Below are positions 8,558-16,880 of a DNA stretch of 38,613 nucleotides, one piece after another. Source of the stretch: CAYHBO01 sp964354855 (lineage in GTDB: Bacteria; Babelota; Babeliae; Babelales; RVW-14); NCBI GenBank assembly GCA_964354855.1, contig CAYHBO010000012.1, positions 1-38,613 of the forward strand. Reading direction: 5' to 3'. The position numbers were made by a program, and so were the translations under genes. The notes beneath the pieces are model-generated. The model searched no databases. It saw nothing but the letters and a program-made list of their open reading frames with translations, and was not told where the DNA came from. Each line of letters starts with the position of its first letter. The first letter of the stretch is position 1.

Positions 8558-10744
8558 ATGAAGCAATTATTTTTATGTAGTATGACATTGCTGGTTTTAA
8601 CGAATTGTTTATGGACAACTAAAAAAGATAAAGGAAATGCAATGTTGCTTGATGCACCACAAACGTTAACTAATGTTTACGAAATTTCAGTTGAGTATCC
8701 AGAATCGACGCCGGAGTACTTTAATAAGCTTTCATTAGAAGAACAGATTTTTATGTATTATTTTTGGCGCGCTTGTTTACCGGGGAACCGTATTTCAACC
8801 GATCAGCACCATCGTGATGGGTTAGAAATTATGGCATTATTTGAAACGGTGCTTAAGCAAAAAGACAAAATTCTTACCATGGATCTTCCAGACGCAAAGA
8901 AATTTATTGATGATACTAAATCATTCCTAATCTACTTGTGGACTAATCATGGGCAATATTTTTTGCGTGAAAATGGCGATGAAAAAAGAACTCCTAAAAC
9001 GATAGGGTTAACGGCACTTACTGCTGCCAATTTGCGTAAAGTTCTTGAAGATATCAACTATCCTGATGCTGTCGCGGTATTTAGTCGTCTTGAGTCGGTT
9101 ATTTTTGACCCGATGATAGATACAAGAATGACAACGCCAGATTCTATCTCTCATAGTGGCGTGAACATTTACTCACCGGATTTTACTGAAGCTGATTATC
9201 TTGCATTACCTGATGTCATTCGTAAAAAAATTAATGCATATTTTTATGTTAAGAATGATCGTAATGGAAGAACGCCAGCGTATCAGGTGTATTCAACAAC
9301 CGAAAAATATGCAGAAGAACTTTCGGTGGCAGCATTCTGGCTTAAAAAATCTTATGAGCATGTGCAAAAATATCCGAACACCTTTGATCAAGCGTTTGTA
9401 GCGAGTCTTGAGTATCTTATTAAATTTCTTGAGACCGGGGATGAAGAACTTTTTAAAAAGCATTCAATCGAATGGCTTAAGAGCAACAGTCGTATTGATT
9501 ATAACTTTGGTTTTATTGAAGTGTATCATGATCCTAAAGCGCGTCGCGGGTTCTTTCAGGCTGAAGCAACGGTGAAGACGGTCGATATGCAAAAGCTTAA
9601 TGCATTATTGCCATCATTGGAAAAACAAATGCCTATTCCTGCTCAATGGAAACGAGCAACACTTGGTGCGATGCCAAATGCATCGATGAATCAACAGATT
9701 TTTGGATTTGGTCATCTTGGGCCTACAGTAGTTACCGCTGCTTACTGCTTGCCTAACTATGAAGAGATTCGTTCAGAGTATGGTTCAAAACAGATCATTT
9801 ATCCGGCCGGCAAAGGTTTAGAAATGCGCTTGAGCCCTGAGCTTGCGCGTAGGTTGTTCTCTCCTAAAGATCAGGCGGAATGGTTAATTAAAAACGACCC
9901 TGATGCTGCCTTTAGCAATGATATTTGGAATGTGCAATGCATTTTACATGAGACGCTAGGACATGGATCTGGACGGCTTGGAGAGCATACATTCAAAGAA
10001 GGCGAGAATTTAACGGTTGGTGAAACTACGTATGAAGTAGGGCAAACGATACCAGTAACGAGTGAAAATGGTAGTGAATTTTTAGCCGGATATGAATCGG
10101 TTATTGAAGAGCTTCGTGCTGAAATTAATGCTTTGTATGTAAGTATTAATCATCTTGATGAGCTGACGACCTGTGGTCTTATGGAGCAGTGGGTTAAAAA
10201 GTTCGGGAAAGATAAAGTTATCGAGTGGCTTATTCTTGGTATGGCAGGGACCGGGTTACGTCGCATTATTCAACAAAGTGACAATGCAACACAGATGTCA
10301 GGCAGCCATGCACAAGCTAACAGCGTGATCATGAATTATCTGATTGATAAGGGTGGCATGAGCATTGTAGAAGAAAATTACATGGTAAAAGACCGTGAAC
10401 ACATGGTAGTAGGGTTGAAGATTGATGACCTTACGCTTACTAAAAAACTTATCCAGCAGCTGATGGTTGAAGTACAGGCGATTAAATCAACCGGTGATAC
10501 GTTTGGAGCTCGTGATTTAGTGGCGGAGTATGGCACTAAATTCAGAAAACCTGAGTATCTTAAAATTTTGAAAGAAAACCGTAAAGCAATCGTTGGTAAT
10601 TTAAAAGCTAAAGCGCTTATCTCACCTTACTTTACGCTTGAAAAAGATTTAATTGGAACGATCACTCAGGTCAAAGCGGTCTGGCCAAAGGATATTGCAG
10701 AGCAGTTTGCTCAGTACCGTCAGCTGGAGTTGTCGACTAAGTAA
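8558..10744 (+). CDS. Dipeptidyl peptidase III (family M49 zinc metallopeptidase), predicted lipoprotein
   Basis: 728 residues. Dipeptidyl peptidase III removes dipeptides from the N-terminus of short peptides. The M49 zinc signature is complete: HETLGH (His464, Glu465, His469) and, 48 residues after Glu465 at 517-522, EELRAE, whose Glu supplies the third zinc ligand. The N-terminus MKQLFLCSMTLLVLTNC has a lipobox-like LTNC, so the enzyme is probably a periplasmic or outer-membrane lipoprotein, whereas most studied family members are cytosolic. Length fits the family. The start has a good site, CGGGAG, 8 nt before ATG. It stands alone, with a repeat cluster upstream and a decayed hepT tail downstream. 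A role in degrading host-derived or periplasmic peptides for amino acids is a reasonable inference. Confidence 0.92.
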   Translation: MKQLFLCSMTLLVLTNCLWTTKKDKGNAMLLDAPQTLTNVYEISVEYPESTPEYFNKLSLEEQIFMYYFWRACLPGNRISTDQHHRDGLEIMALFETVLKQKDKILTMDLPDAKKFIDDTKSFLIYLWTNHGQYFLRENGDEKRTPKTIGLTALTAANLRKVLEDINYPDAVAVFSRLESVIFDPMIDTRMTTPDSISHSGVNIYSPDFTEADYLALPDVIRKKINAYFYVKNDRNGRTPAYQVYSTTEKYAEELSVAAFWLKKSYEHVQKYPNTFDQAFVASLEYLIKFLETGDEELFKKHSIEWLKSNSRIDYNFGFIEVYHDPKARRGFFQAEATVKTVDMQKLNALLPSLEKQMPIPAQWKRATLGAMPNASMNQQIFGFGHLGPTVVTAAYCLPNYEEIRSEYGSKQIIYPAGKGLEMRLSPELARRLFSPKDQAEWLIKNDPDAAFSNDIWNVQCILHETLGHGSGRLGEHTFKEGENLTVGETTYEVGQTIPVTSENGSEFLAGYESVIEELRAEINALYVSINHLDELTTCGLMEQWVKKFGKDKVIEWLILGMAGTGLRRIIQQSDNATQMSGSHAQANSVIMNYLIDKGGMSIVEENYMVKDREHMVVGLKIDDLTLTKKLIQQLMVEVQAIKSTGDTFGARDLVAEYGTKFRKPEYLKILKENRKAIVGNLKAKALISPYFTLEKDLIGTITQVKAVWPKDIAEQFAQYRQLELSTK

Positions 10745-10827
10745 GTTCTAGAAAGTTTTTGGTAGGCTTCTTGCATCGCTTTTAGGTGTTCAGGAAGCTT
10801 GCCAATGTCTTTATCTCTGACGGTTTT
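10741..10827 (-). pseudogene. Decayed C-terminal fragment of a second hepT-like gene
   Basis: On the minus strand this stretch translates as VRDKDIGKLPEHLKAMQE followed by AYQKLSRTY, closely matching the C-terminus of the intact neighbour (LPGHLQVMQETYQKLSKSY). Stop codons lie immediately before it in that frame and no start is present. It abuts and slightly overlaps the end of the peptidase gene. It looks like the remnant of a tandem toxin-antitoxin duplication. Confidence 0.75.
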
Positions 10828-10868
10828 TCTTACTCCACTTATCTATAAATTTTTTAAAAGTTGAAGTT

Positions 10869-11279
10869 TTATATGACGTAACTTTTGGAAAGCTTTTGAT
10901 AGGTTTCTTGCATAACTTGTAGGTGTCCAGGAAGTCTATTAAAAATTTGATCGGCCAATTCTTCATCATATGTATGTGATGTTTGATTCCGATCAGTAAG
11001 CATTAAAATCCAGCTGATTTCATCATCAATTAAATGTCCTTGAAAGGCTTCTTGTAATATTTCTTTGGGAAAATTAACTTCTTTTCCTAAATCAAAAAGT
11101 AATCTTTTTAAAGCTTTCCAGGAAAGCTCTATACAAAATTCAAAGCGTTGAATGGATGCATCTACATTGGCTCTATCCGCATCGGCAGGTCGATCTAACA
11201 TTTGCTTAAGGCGTTGTAATGCTTTTTCTAGTTGGTTAAATGATAGTTTTGTTTTTTCACTAATTTTGGTTTGCTTCAT
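10869..11279 (-). CDS. HepT-like HEPN-domain toxin/ribonuclease of a HepT-MntA module
   Basis: 136 residues of alpha-helical HEPN type. The active-site motif RNQTSHTY gives Arg97, His102 and Tyr104, the RX4HXY form typical of HepT toxins. The family also matches the old HI0074 nucleotidyltransferase substrate-binding protein annotation. In characterised type VII pairs HepT is an RNase that the partner MntA silences by AMPylating or oligoAMPylating the Tyr; that mechanism is known for the family and not shown here. The gene follows mntA with a 20-nt overlap (11260-11279), so the two are translationally coupled. A decayed second copy of its 3' end lies immediately downstream. Confidence 0.88.
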   Translation of the reverse strand: MKQTKISEKTKLSFNQLEKALQRLKQMLDRPADADRANVDASIQRFEFCIELSWKALKRLLFDLGKEVNFPKEILQEAFQGHLIDDEISWILMLTDRNQTSHTYDEELADQIFNRLPGHLQVMQETYQKLSKSYVI

Positions 11280-11559
11280 AAAGAACGATCCCTTCTTTTT
11301 TTATGTTTTGTCTTAAGATATTTTGATCGCTTAGTGTATCAAGTCTGACACAATCAATTTTAAGGAGGGTGTCTGCATTATCAATGATAGTTATTACTTG
11401 AGCCCAATCTTTGTGTGAGGCTTTTGGGCAAACAATAGCGAGATCAATATCTGAGCGATCAAGGGCATCGCTACGAGCTCTTGATCCATATAAAATTACT
11501 TGCTCAATAAATGGTAAAGCGATTAGTTCTTTAAAAAAAGTAAGTGATTTAATGTTCAT
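11260..11559 (-). CDS. MntA-like minimal nucleotidyltransferase antitoxin
   Basis: 99 residues with the MNT signature GSX10DXD: Gly25-Ser26, then Asp37 and Asp39 (YGSRARSDALDRSDIDLAIV). MntA antitoxins transfer AMP from ATP onto the HepT active-site Tyr and so neutralise it. This is the first gene of the pair and overlaps hepT by 20 nt. The overlap, order and intact motifs suggest a functional unit. The 111-nt gap to the divergent DegT-family gene should hold the promoter for each direction. Confidence 0.88.
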   Translation of the reverse strand: MNIKSLTFFKELIALPFIEQVILYGSRARSDALDRSDIDLAIVCPKASHKDWAQVITIIDNADTLLKIDCVRLDTLSDQNILRQNIKKEGIVLYEANQN

Positions 11560-11670
11560 ATTTTTTATCGAGTGATGACTGGTTAATTACAGAATTCAAA
11601 TATCTGCTTATAATAAAAAACATTAATGGTATCTACAAGAGATTATATTTATTAATGTCAGGAGCAAGTA

Positions 11671-12915
11671 ATGAAGGTGCAAAACGAACGTATCCCCTAT
11701 GGTAAAAGTGTTCATGGTCAAGAAGAAATCGATGCGGTTGTCCATGCCTTAAAAACATCAACCCAGATGGGTGACCATGTGCGGGGCATGGAGAAGGGCG
11801 TTGCCAAGTTGTTTGAGAAGAAATTTGGCATCATGGTTAACTCTGGTTCATCGGCAAATTACTTAGCAATCGAGCTTCTTGATTTACCTAAAGGTGGTGA
11901 AGTGATCACACCTGTGCTTACGTTTTCAACAACCGTTGCTCCGTTGGTAAAGAATGGTTTAGTACCAGTTTTTATTGATGTCGAATCGGGAACATATAAC
12001 ATAGATGTTTCAAAAATTGAAGCGGCGATTACTAAAAAAACGGTGGCTATGATGATTCCATCGCTTATTGGGAATGTTCCAGATTGGGATGTTATTCAGA
12101 AGTTAGCTAAAAAATATAATCTTAAAGTTATAGAAGATTCATGCGACACGCTTGGGGCAACATTGCGAGGGACCAGTACCGGCTTACGTTCTGACATTAG
12201 TGTGACCAGTTTTTATGGTTCTCATATTATCAATTGTGCTGGGAATGGCGGGATGTTGTGTGTGAACGATGAGAAATTGGCGACTCATGCGAAGCTCTTG
12301 AGAAGTTGGGGGCGCAGTTCATCGATCTTTGAAGAAAATTCAGAAAAGATTGAAAACCGTTTTAACATAGAGTTAGAAGGTATTTCTTATGATGCAAAGT
12401 TTGTTTTTAGTCATCTTGGCTATAACATGGAGCCATCAGAAATCGGTGCGGCATTTGGCTTAGTGCAGTTGGCAAAATTAGATCAAAATATTGAAGTGCG
12501 CATTAAAAATTTTAAGGCTCACTATGCTTTTTTTGAGCAGTATCAAGATTGGTTTATTTTACCTAAACAGATGCCTGAGGTGTATACCGGATGGCTTGCG
12601 TTTCCATTAACGATTAAAGCAACCGCTCCGTTTACGCGTAGAGCTTTACAGATTTTTTTTGAACAACGAAATATTCAAACGCGTACGGTTTTTACGGGGA
12701 ATATTTTGAGGCAGCCAGGATTTAAAGACATTGCATGTGTAAAAGATGCTAACGGTTATCCATATGCTGACGAAGTTATGCGCGGTGGTATGTTACTTGC
12801 TTGTCATCATGGGTTAACTGAGCAACAAATTATGGTTATTCATAAAACATTTCATGAATTTGTTGATCTACTGCCAACCGGTTTGTCAGTATCTGAAAAA
12901 TCATGCGTTTATTAA
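11671..12915 (+). CDS. DegT/DnrJ/EryC1-family PLP enzyme with His at the Schiff-base Lys position
   Basis: 414 residues, aspartate-aminotransferase fold (type I). Family landmarks: VNSGSSANYLAI near 57, the EDSCDTLGA segment containing the PLP-pairing Asp, and SFYGSHIINCAGNGG. At the last motif the usual PLP-binding Lys is His185. The same swap marks the sugar 3-dehydrase branch (ColD and the E1/RfbH dehydrase), which removes a 3-hydroxyl from nucleotide sugars instead of transaminating. I do not see the Cys cluster that binds an iron-sulfur centre in RfbH, so a ColD-like or novel reaction is more likely. The probable role is making an unusual deoxysugar for lipopolysaccharide or another surface glycan, though no other sugar-nucleotide gene is in the window. 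AGGAG at 11661-11665 supports the start. Confidence 0.85.
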   Translation: MKVQNERIPYGKSVHGQEEIDAVVHALKTSTQMGDHVRGMEKGVAKLFEKKFGIMVNSGSSANYLAIELLDLPKGGEVITPVLTFSTTVAPLVKNGLVPVFIDVESGTYNIDVSKIEAAITKKTVAMMIPSLIGNVPDWDVIQKLAKKYNLKVIEDSCDTLGATLRGTSTGLRSDISVTSFYGSHIINCAGNGGMLCVNDEKLATHAKLLRSWGRSSSIFEENSEKIENRFNIELEGISYDAKFVFSHLGYNMEPSEIGAAFGLVQLAKLDQNIEVRIKNFKAHYAFFEQYQDWFILPKQMPEVYTGWLAFPLTIKATAPFTRRALQIFFEQRNIQTRTVFTGNILRQPGFKDIACVKDANGYPYADEVMRGGMLLACHHGLTEQQIMVIHKTFHEFVDLLPTGLSVSEKSCVY

Positions 12916-12946
12916 TTCAAGTTTATTTTTTGGAAGAGAATTTTAT

Positions 12947-14419
12947 ATGTTTCGTAAATTATTATCTTTGTTGATGTTTCTTATTGTGATAAATCCTTCC
13001 TTGACAGCGGCTCTTCATGATTTATTTGAAGTAGGGAGTTTGATTGAAAAAGACGGTAATATTACTATAGCATGTGCTGCTTGTTTATCTCAATATTCTT
13101 GTGAAAGTTTTTTTGGACGTATTTGGGGAAATAAACAGAGAGAAGATGTGCAATTTCTTAAAAAACTTCTTGAAGATAAACAGTCGGATAAAATTGCAAA
13201 TTTTATGCTTAAGATTTCGAATGACAATCAATTTATGTGCATGAAATGTAAAAAATATTCTGGTTGGGCTTTATTACCTTCTGGTACGGTTGTTCAAGAA
13301 AACTTTGAAAGTGCTCAATCATCTTGTCTCAGACGTATTTTGGCATCGGCTTTTTATTCTTCTAAGATTGGAAAGAAGTTTTATAAAACAATTAAACGGT
13401 TGAAAACTGTAGTTCAAAAGCATTCATCATTTAAGCAAGAAGACGATGATAATGATGATGATGATAAAGAAAAGAAACTTCCTTCTTATAAAGAAAAGAA
13501 ACTTCCTTCTTATAACGTGTCTTCCGGTATGAAGGGTGTATATTCATCATGGCCTAAGGATTATAGGTTGCCGCAACTTGGTCGTGGTGTAATCCGATTT
13601 ACAACGAAGATGCATGAAAATATTACGATTGGACTTTCTCCTGAACGTGGTACAAGTGATTCTATGTATGAAGTTGCACTTGGTGTAGATGGTCAGGTTG
13701 TTCTTCGTACGCAACCGCAAGGATCTGCTGTAGTTTCGGTAGACTATGTTATTACTGATCCAATTACCGTTGAGATTTCGGTGGATAGGTTTACACAAAA
13801 ACTTTTTATTAAAAAGGTTTTTGATAATGGTCATAAAACAACAATTTTAGAGTATGACAATTTTGACTCTCCTGATATTCGATATTTTTCTTTTACTGGG
13901 GTGAGCAAAGGTGGTCATATTTTTGATATACAGACGAACCAATTGATTTATCCCGCACTAAAATCGTTTGATTCAATAGTAAGTGGATCCGTTGTCGTTA
14001 TAGAATCGGTTGAAAATAATAAGTATCTTCGGATAGATAACGAAGGGTTTGTTAGAGCTGAACTTTCTCCTAAGCATGTGGGAAAACATTCTCATGGATG
14101 GTTTACTTTGGTTACCGATGGGACAGAAGTTTTTTTTGATGTATTTGATCAATGTAAGATGTTAGCATCTATGCCGCAAGAGTCTTCTGATCCGTATCCG
14201 TATGTTTTGCAATCAGTTATTAATGCAACTGGCAATTCGGCCATCTTTACACTTGATTTTAGTCATCATCATCATATTGTTTATATTAAAAGTCTTGCGA
14301 CCAATGGTTATTGGACTAATCCCCATGGAGGGAAAATTACGACTGCAAACCATGATGAAGAGCCAGCAAAAAAAGATTCTTTTGCGAAATTTAAGATTAG
14401 AGTTGTTGAAGTTATTTAA
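12947..14419 (+). CDS. Secreted protein with Cys motif, Methyltransf_FA-like domain and beta-rich C-terminus (tandem paralog 1)
   Basis: 490 residues from ATG 12947, chosen because GGAAGAGAA precedes it and it begins a signal peptide (MFRKLLSLLMFLIVINPSLT). The mature N-terminus holds C43-x2-C46-x5-C52 and C98-x2-C101, spaced as if to bind a metal or form disulfides. Residues about 200-310 (RFTTKMHENITIGLS, MYEVALGVDGQVVLRTQ, PITVEISVDRF) resemble the Methyltransf_FA domain, a beta-sandwich mostly known from animal proteins. The C-terminal 130 residues (NNKYLRIDNEGFVRAEL, GYWTNPHGGKIT) look beta-trefoil-like; this is weaker. An acidic linker and a perfect 24-nt duplication separate the first two parts. 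It follows the DegT gene by 31 nt, and its paralog lies 41 nt downstream. Function unknown; an exported, possibly glycan- or host-binding protein is inferred. Confidence 0.7.
   Translation: MFRKLLSLLMFLIVINPSLTAALHDLFEVGSLIEKDGNITIACAACLSQYSCESFFGRIWGNKQREDVQFLKKLLEDKQSDKIANFMLKISNDNQFMCMKCKKYSGWALLPSGTVVQENFESAQSSCLRRILASAFYSSKIGKKFYKTIKRLKTVVQKHSSFKQEDDDNDDDDKEKKLPSYKEKKLPSYNVSSGMKGVYSSWPKDYRLPQLGRGVIRFTTKMHENITIGLSPERGTSDSMYEVALGVDGQVVLRTQPQGSAVVSVDYVITDPITVEISVDRFTQKLFIKKVFDNGHKTTILEYDNFDSPDIRYFSFTGVSKGGHIFDIQTNQLIYPALKSFDSIVSGSVVVIESVENNKYLRIDNEGFVRAELSPKHVGKHSHGWFTLVTDGTEVFFDVFDQCKMLASMPQESSDPYPYVLQSVINATGNSAIFTLDFSHHHHIVYIKSLATNGYWTNPHGGKITTANHDEEPAKKDSFAKFKIRVVEVI
13466..13513 (+). 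repeat. Perfect 24-nt tandem duplication within the first Cys/FA-like gene
   Basis: The unit 13466-13489 (starts AAAGAAAAGAAACTTCC) is repeated exactly at 13490-13513 and encodes KEKKLPSY twice, right after an Asp-rich run (DDDNDDDD). The paralog lacks this insert, so it arose after the genes duplicated, probably by replication slippage. Confidence 0.9.
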
Positions 14420-14460
14420 GTGTAAAGAGAGCTGACGTTTTTATGTGAAGAAAGGGTTAT

Positions 14461-15930
14461 ATGTTTCGTAAAATATTATTTTCGTTAGTGTTATTGATGT
14501 CTACTCAAATTTGTGCGGTTTCGGTGCCAAAAGGTTGGATTCGTGAATTGTTTTTGGTAGGTCGAATGATTGAACGAGTAGATCCTGTTTTTGTTGCCTG
14601 TGCAAACTGTTCTTATAACTATTCTTGTGAAGCTTTCTTTGGAACTATGTGGGCGGATGTTCATACCAATGAGGTTAATGATCTTAAAGTACTTCTTGAG
14701 CAAAAGAATGAAGATAATATTTCAAAATTTATGTTCAATGTTGCCAATGAAAGAAAAATTCATTGTGTAGCGTGTAAACAATATTATGGATGGAATTTAA
14801 TTGCTAATAATGTTTCTGTAAAAGAAGATGCTGTTAAATCTCAGGAATTTTGCATTAAACGTGCGTTGTCCGTGGCCTTTTTAACATCAGAAGTGGGCAA
14901 GAAATTATATGCTCATGTTGAAAAAATTAAAAAGTTTTCTGATAGAAATTTAACCGAAATATATCGAGATATGGCATTAGACGAAGTAAGAACCGTGTTG
15001 CCTAATTATACGATTAAGCCTGAGATGGAAGGCTTCTACCCTGATTGGCCACTTAGCTATAAGCTTCCACAAAAAGGAAGCGGTACGGTACGGTTTACTA
15101 CAAAGATGAAAGATAATATTACTATTGGGTTCTCTTCAACGCAATTGAGTAGTAATGACATGTATGAGATTGCCTTAGGTGTAGATGGAAAAGCAGTTTT
15201 ACGCAAGCAACCTCAAGGTGATCCTGAGGTCTCGGTAGATTTCAGTATTACTGATCCTATAACTATTGAAATTACCTTAGATAAATTTTTGAATAGAATT
15301 CTTGTTGAAAAAGTTCGACATGATGGGTCGAAATTAATAATTCTAGAGTATGGGGGTTTTGTTGCGAATGATATTCAGTTTTTCGCTTTTACTGGGGTAA
15401 AACATGGTGGGAAAATTGTTGATCTTCACGTTAAGCCTGTAGTATATTCAGCAGTAAAATCGATTAAAGAGCTTGAAGTTATTGCACTTCTTTTTATTCA
15501 ATCTGCGTTAGATGATAAGTATCTTGAGGTTCAAGATGATGGATATATTAAAGCTTCTAGTAATCATGCACACTTAGGAAGAAGATTTCAGGGAATATTT
15601 ATTTCGTTGACTGATGGTGAAGTAATTCTTTTTATCGATGTGTTTAATGGTCAATGTGGTATTTTGGCATGTTTACCTCCAGGAAATTCTGAGGCGTATG
15701 TTCTTCGTTCTGTTGCTGATAACATCATGAGTGACGGGTCTTTTTTTGAACTTCATTTTGATGCTGACGCAGGATCTCATAACATTGTATATATTAAAAA
15801 TTTAGCTACAGATGGTTATTTAAGAAATCCCTATGGTGGTAAAATTACTACGGTTAACCCTTTGGGTAGGCCAGCAGGTGCAGGTAAATTAGAGCAATTT
15901 AAAATTAGACCTTTGATTGTTTTGACGTAA
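14461..15930 (+). CDS. Secreted protein with Cys motif, Methyltransf_FA-like domain and beta-rich C-terminus (tandem paralog 2)
   Basis: 489 residues, homologous along its whole length to the gene upstream. It has a signal peptide (MFRKILFSLVLLMSTQICAV) and the same Cys spacing: C47-x2-C50-x5-C56 and C102-x2-C105. The FA-like domain is again recognisable (RFTTKMKDNITIGFS, MYEIALGVDGKAVLRKQ). The C-terminal module repeats DDKYLEVQDDGYIKASS and GYLRNPYGGKITT. It lacks the acidic linker and duplication of its neighbour. AAGGG 4 nt before ATG 14461 is the ribosome-binding site. The conservation of Cys spacing despite wide divergence elsewhere argues that both are under selection. The biochemical role is unknown; the Methyltransf_FA name should not be read as proof of methyltransferase activity. 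Confidence 0.7.
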   Translation: MFRKILFSLVLLMSTQICAVSVPKGWIRELFLVGRMIERVDPVFVACANCSYNYSCEAFFGTMWADVHTNEVNDLKVLLEQKNEDNISKFMFNVANERKIHCVACKQYYGWNLIANNVSVKEDAVKSQEFCIKRALSVAFLTSEVGKKLYAHVEKIKKFSDRNLTEIYRDMALDEVRTVLPNYTIKPEMEGFYPDWPLSYKLPQKGSGTVRFTTKMKDNITIGFSSTQLSSNDMYEIALGVDGKAVLRKQPQGDPEVSVDFSITDPITIEITLDKFLNRILVEKVRHDGSKLIILEYGGFVANDIQFFAFTGVKHGGKIVDLHVKPVVYSAVKSIKELEVIALLFIQSALDDKYLEVQDDGYIKASSNHAHLGRRFQGIFISLTDGEVILFIDVFNGQCGILACLPPGNSEAYVLRSVADNIMSDGSFFELHFDADAGSHNIVYIKNLATDGYLRNPYGGKITTVNPLGRPAGAGKLEQFKIRPLIVLT

Positions 15931-15962
15931 TTTTAGCCAAGTATAAGATTGTAAAGAGTAAG

Positions 15963-15986
15963 GGCCGGCAGTTTAATATGCCGGCC
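15963..15986 (+). terminator. GC-rich hairpin after the tandem paralogs
   Basis: GGCCGGCA-GTTTAATA-TGCCGGCC, a perfect 8-bp stem 33 nt after the stop of the second paralog. Only a weak T tract follows (TAAATAAAG), so it may act with Rho or as an mRNA 3'-end stabiliser. Confidence 0.55.
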
Positions 15987-16007
15987 TAAATAAAGAAAAT
16001 TGCTTTT

Positions 16008-16212
16008 CAATGTTACTCAGTTGCCGATCGAATAGTAGGATTGTTGTATAGAGTTTCTGAGTTTTCTATAGCAGATATTATTGAACATTTTCACTTATCA
16101 CGAGCGATCGCTGGCAAAATTGGCAGAGCTTGTTGATAAGGGATTGCTTGTGAGAGTGGGGAATGGTCGAGGAACGATGAAATCAAAGAGTACTAATCAA
16201 CGTAAATTCTAA
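16008..16212 (+). pseudogene. Frameshifted remnant of a winged-helix C-terminal domain
   Basis: One frame gives DRIVGLLYRVSEFSIADIIE followed by HFHLSRA (16020-16103 or so). Near 16105-16120 the coding signal moves to another frame, LAKLAELVDKGLLVRVGNGR then GTMKSKSTNQRKF and TAA at 16210-16212. Joined, these make a classic helix-turn-helix plus wing (GLLxRxGxGRGT) like the C-terminus of Fic-family or RecG-like ATPase proteins. No start or upstream domain remains. The 3' end overlaps the end of the convergent minus-strand gene. Confidence 0.65.
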
Positions 16213-16750
16213 CTCTACTTATGAATTCGGTAGGAGTCAGAGGTTTAATGTTTTTACTATTTACGCATCTATAACCCCAGACGTTGTGAGCTGCTTTTTC
16301 AATTCTTTCAATGCTTACATAGTTCTTTGCAACAAGCCAAGCAAACACGTCATAATGTCTCATTTGTATGGCGTGATCAATAATAATGTCTAGATGTTTG
16401 AGAACTTGATCAAAACAAACTTTTTTTGTTGTAACATATAAAGCAAGCATTTTAGGTGAATTTATACGAATTGCTAATCCTGCCATTGTATTAGCAATAT
16501 GGGGAGTTATTTGTATCTTGGGGAGGAGGGTTTTTATGACTTCTTCGTTTTCATCTATGGTTTTCTGAATAAAATCATTCATGTATAACGCATTAGCCAT
16601 GGTTTCTTCGAGAATTTCAGTAACGATTTTCTTTGTTTCAAGGGTTTCTGGTGAATCTAGGGGCGGTGGTTTTAGTCTATTCATAGCATGTAATGAGAGA
16701 TTCATAATAAATAGAATTACGATAATGCTTATGAGCTTTTTAAAATTCAT
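16193..16750 (-). CDS. Hypothetical secreted protein with signal peptide
   Basis: 185 residues. The N-terminus (MNFKKLISIIVILFIMNLSL then HAMN) is a standard Sec signal peptide. The rest is helical with short paired segments such as SPKMLALYVTTKKVCFDQVL and RHYDVFAWLVAKNYVS, which faintly recall ankyrin-like helical repeats, but no repeat consensus can be shown. No catalytic motif is visible. Its 3' end overlaps a pseudogene on the other strand, suggesting a rearranged locus. Exported location is likely; function is not recognised. Confidence 0.6.
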   Translation of the reverse strand: MNFKKLISIIVILFIMNLSLHAMNRLKPPPLDSPETLETKKIVTEILEETMANALYMNDFIQKTIDENEEVIKTLLPKIQITPHIANTMAGLAIRINSPKMLALYVTTKKVCFDQVLKHLDIIIDHAIQMRHYDVFAWLVAKNYVSIERIEKAAHNVWGYRCVNSKNIKPLTPTEFISRVRIYVD

Positions 16751-16880
16751 AGAATGCTTCTCTCTTTCTAAAAAATATAATGCTAGAGGATCATATCAGA
16801 TTGTTAGAAATTTAAATAGCTTATTAGAAAGTTTTATGATAATTATTTTTATTATTTGATTCTGTTAGAAAAAATAGAAC

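Noticed and set aside
12854..12946. N-terminal extension of the first Cys/FA-like gene inside the DegT gene
   Set aside because: The paralog begins with the equivalent MFRK, and GGAAGAGAA precedes ATG 12947.
16581..16859. Plus-strand open frame over the secreted-protein start
   Set aside because: Antisense to a gene with a clear signal peptide; no family resemblance.
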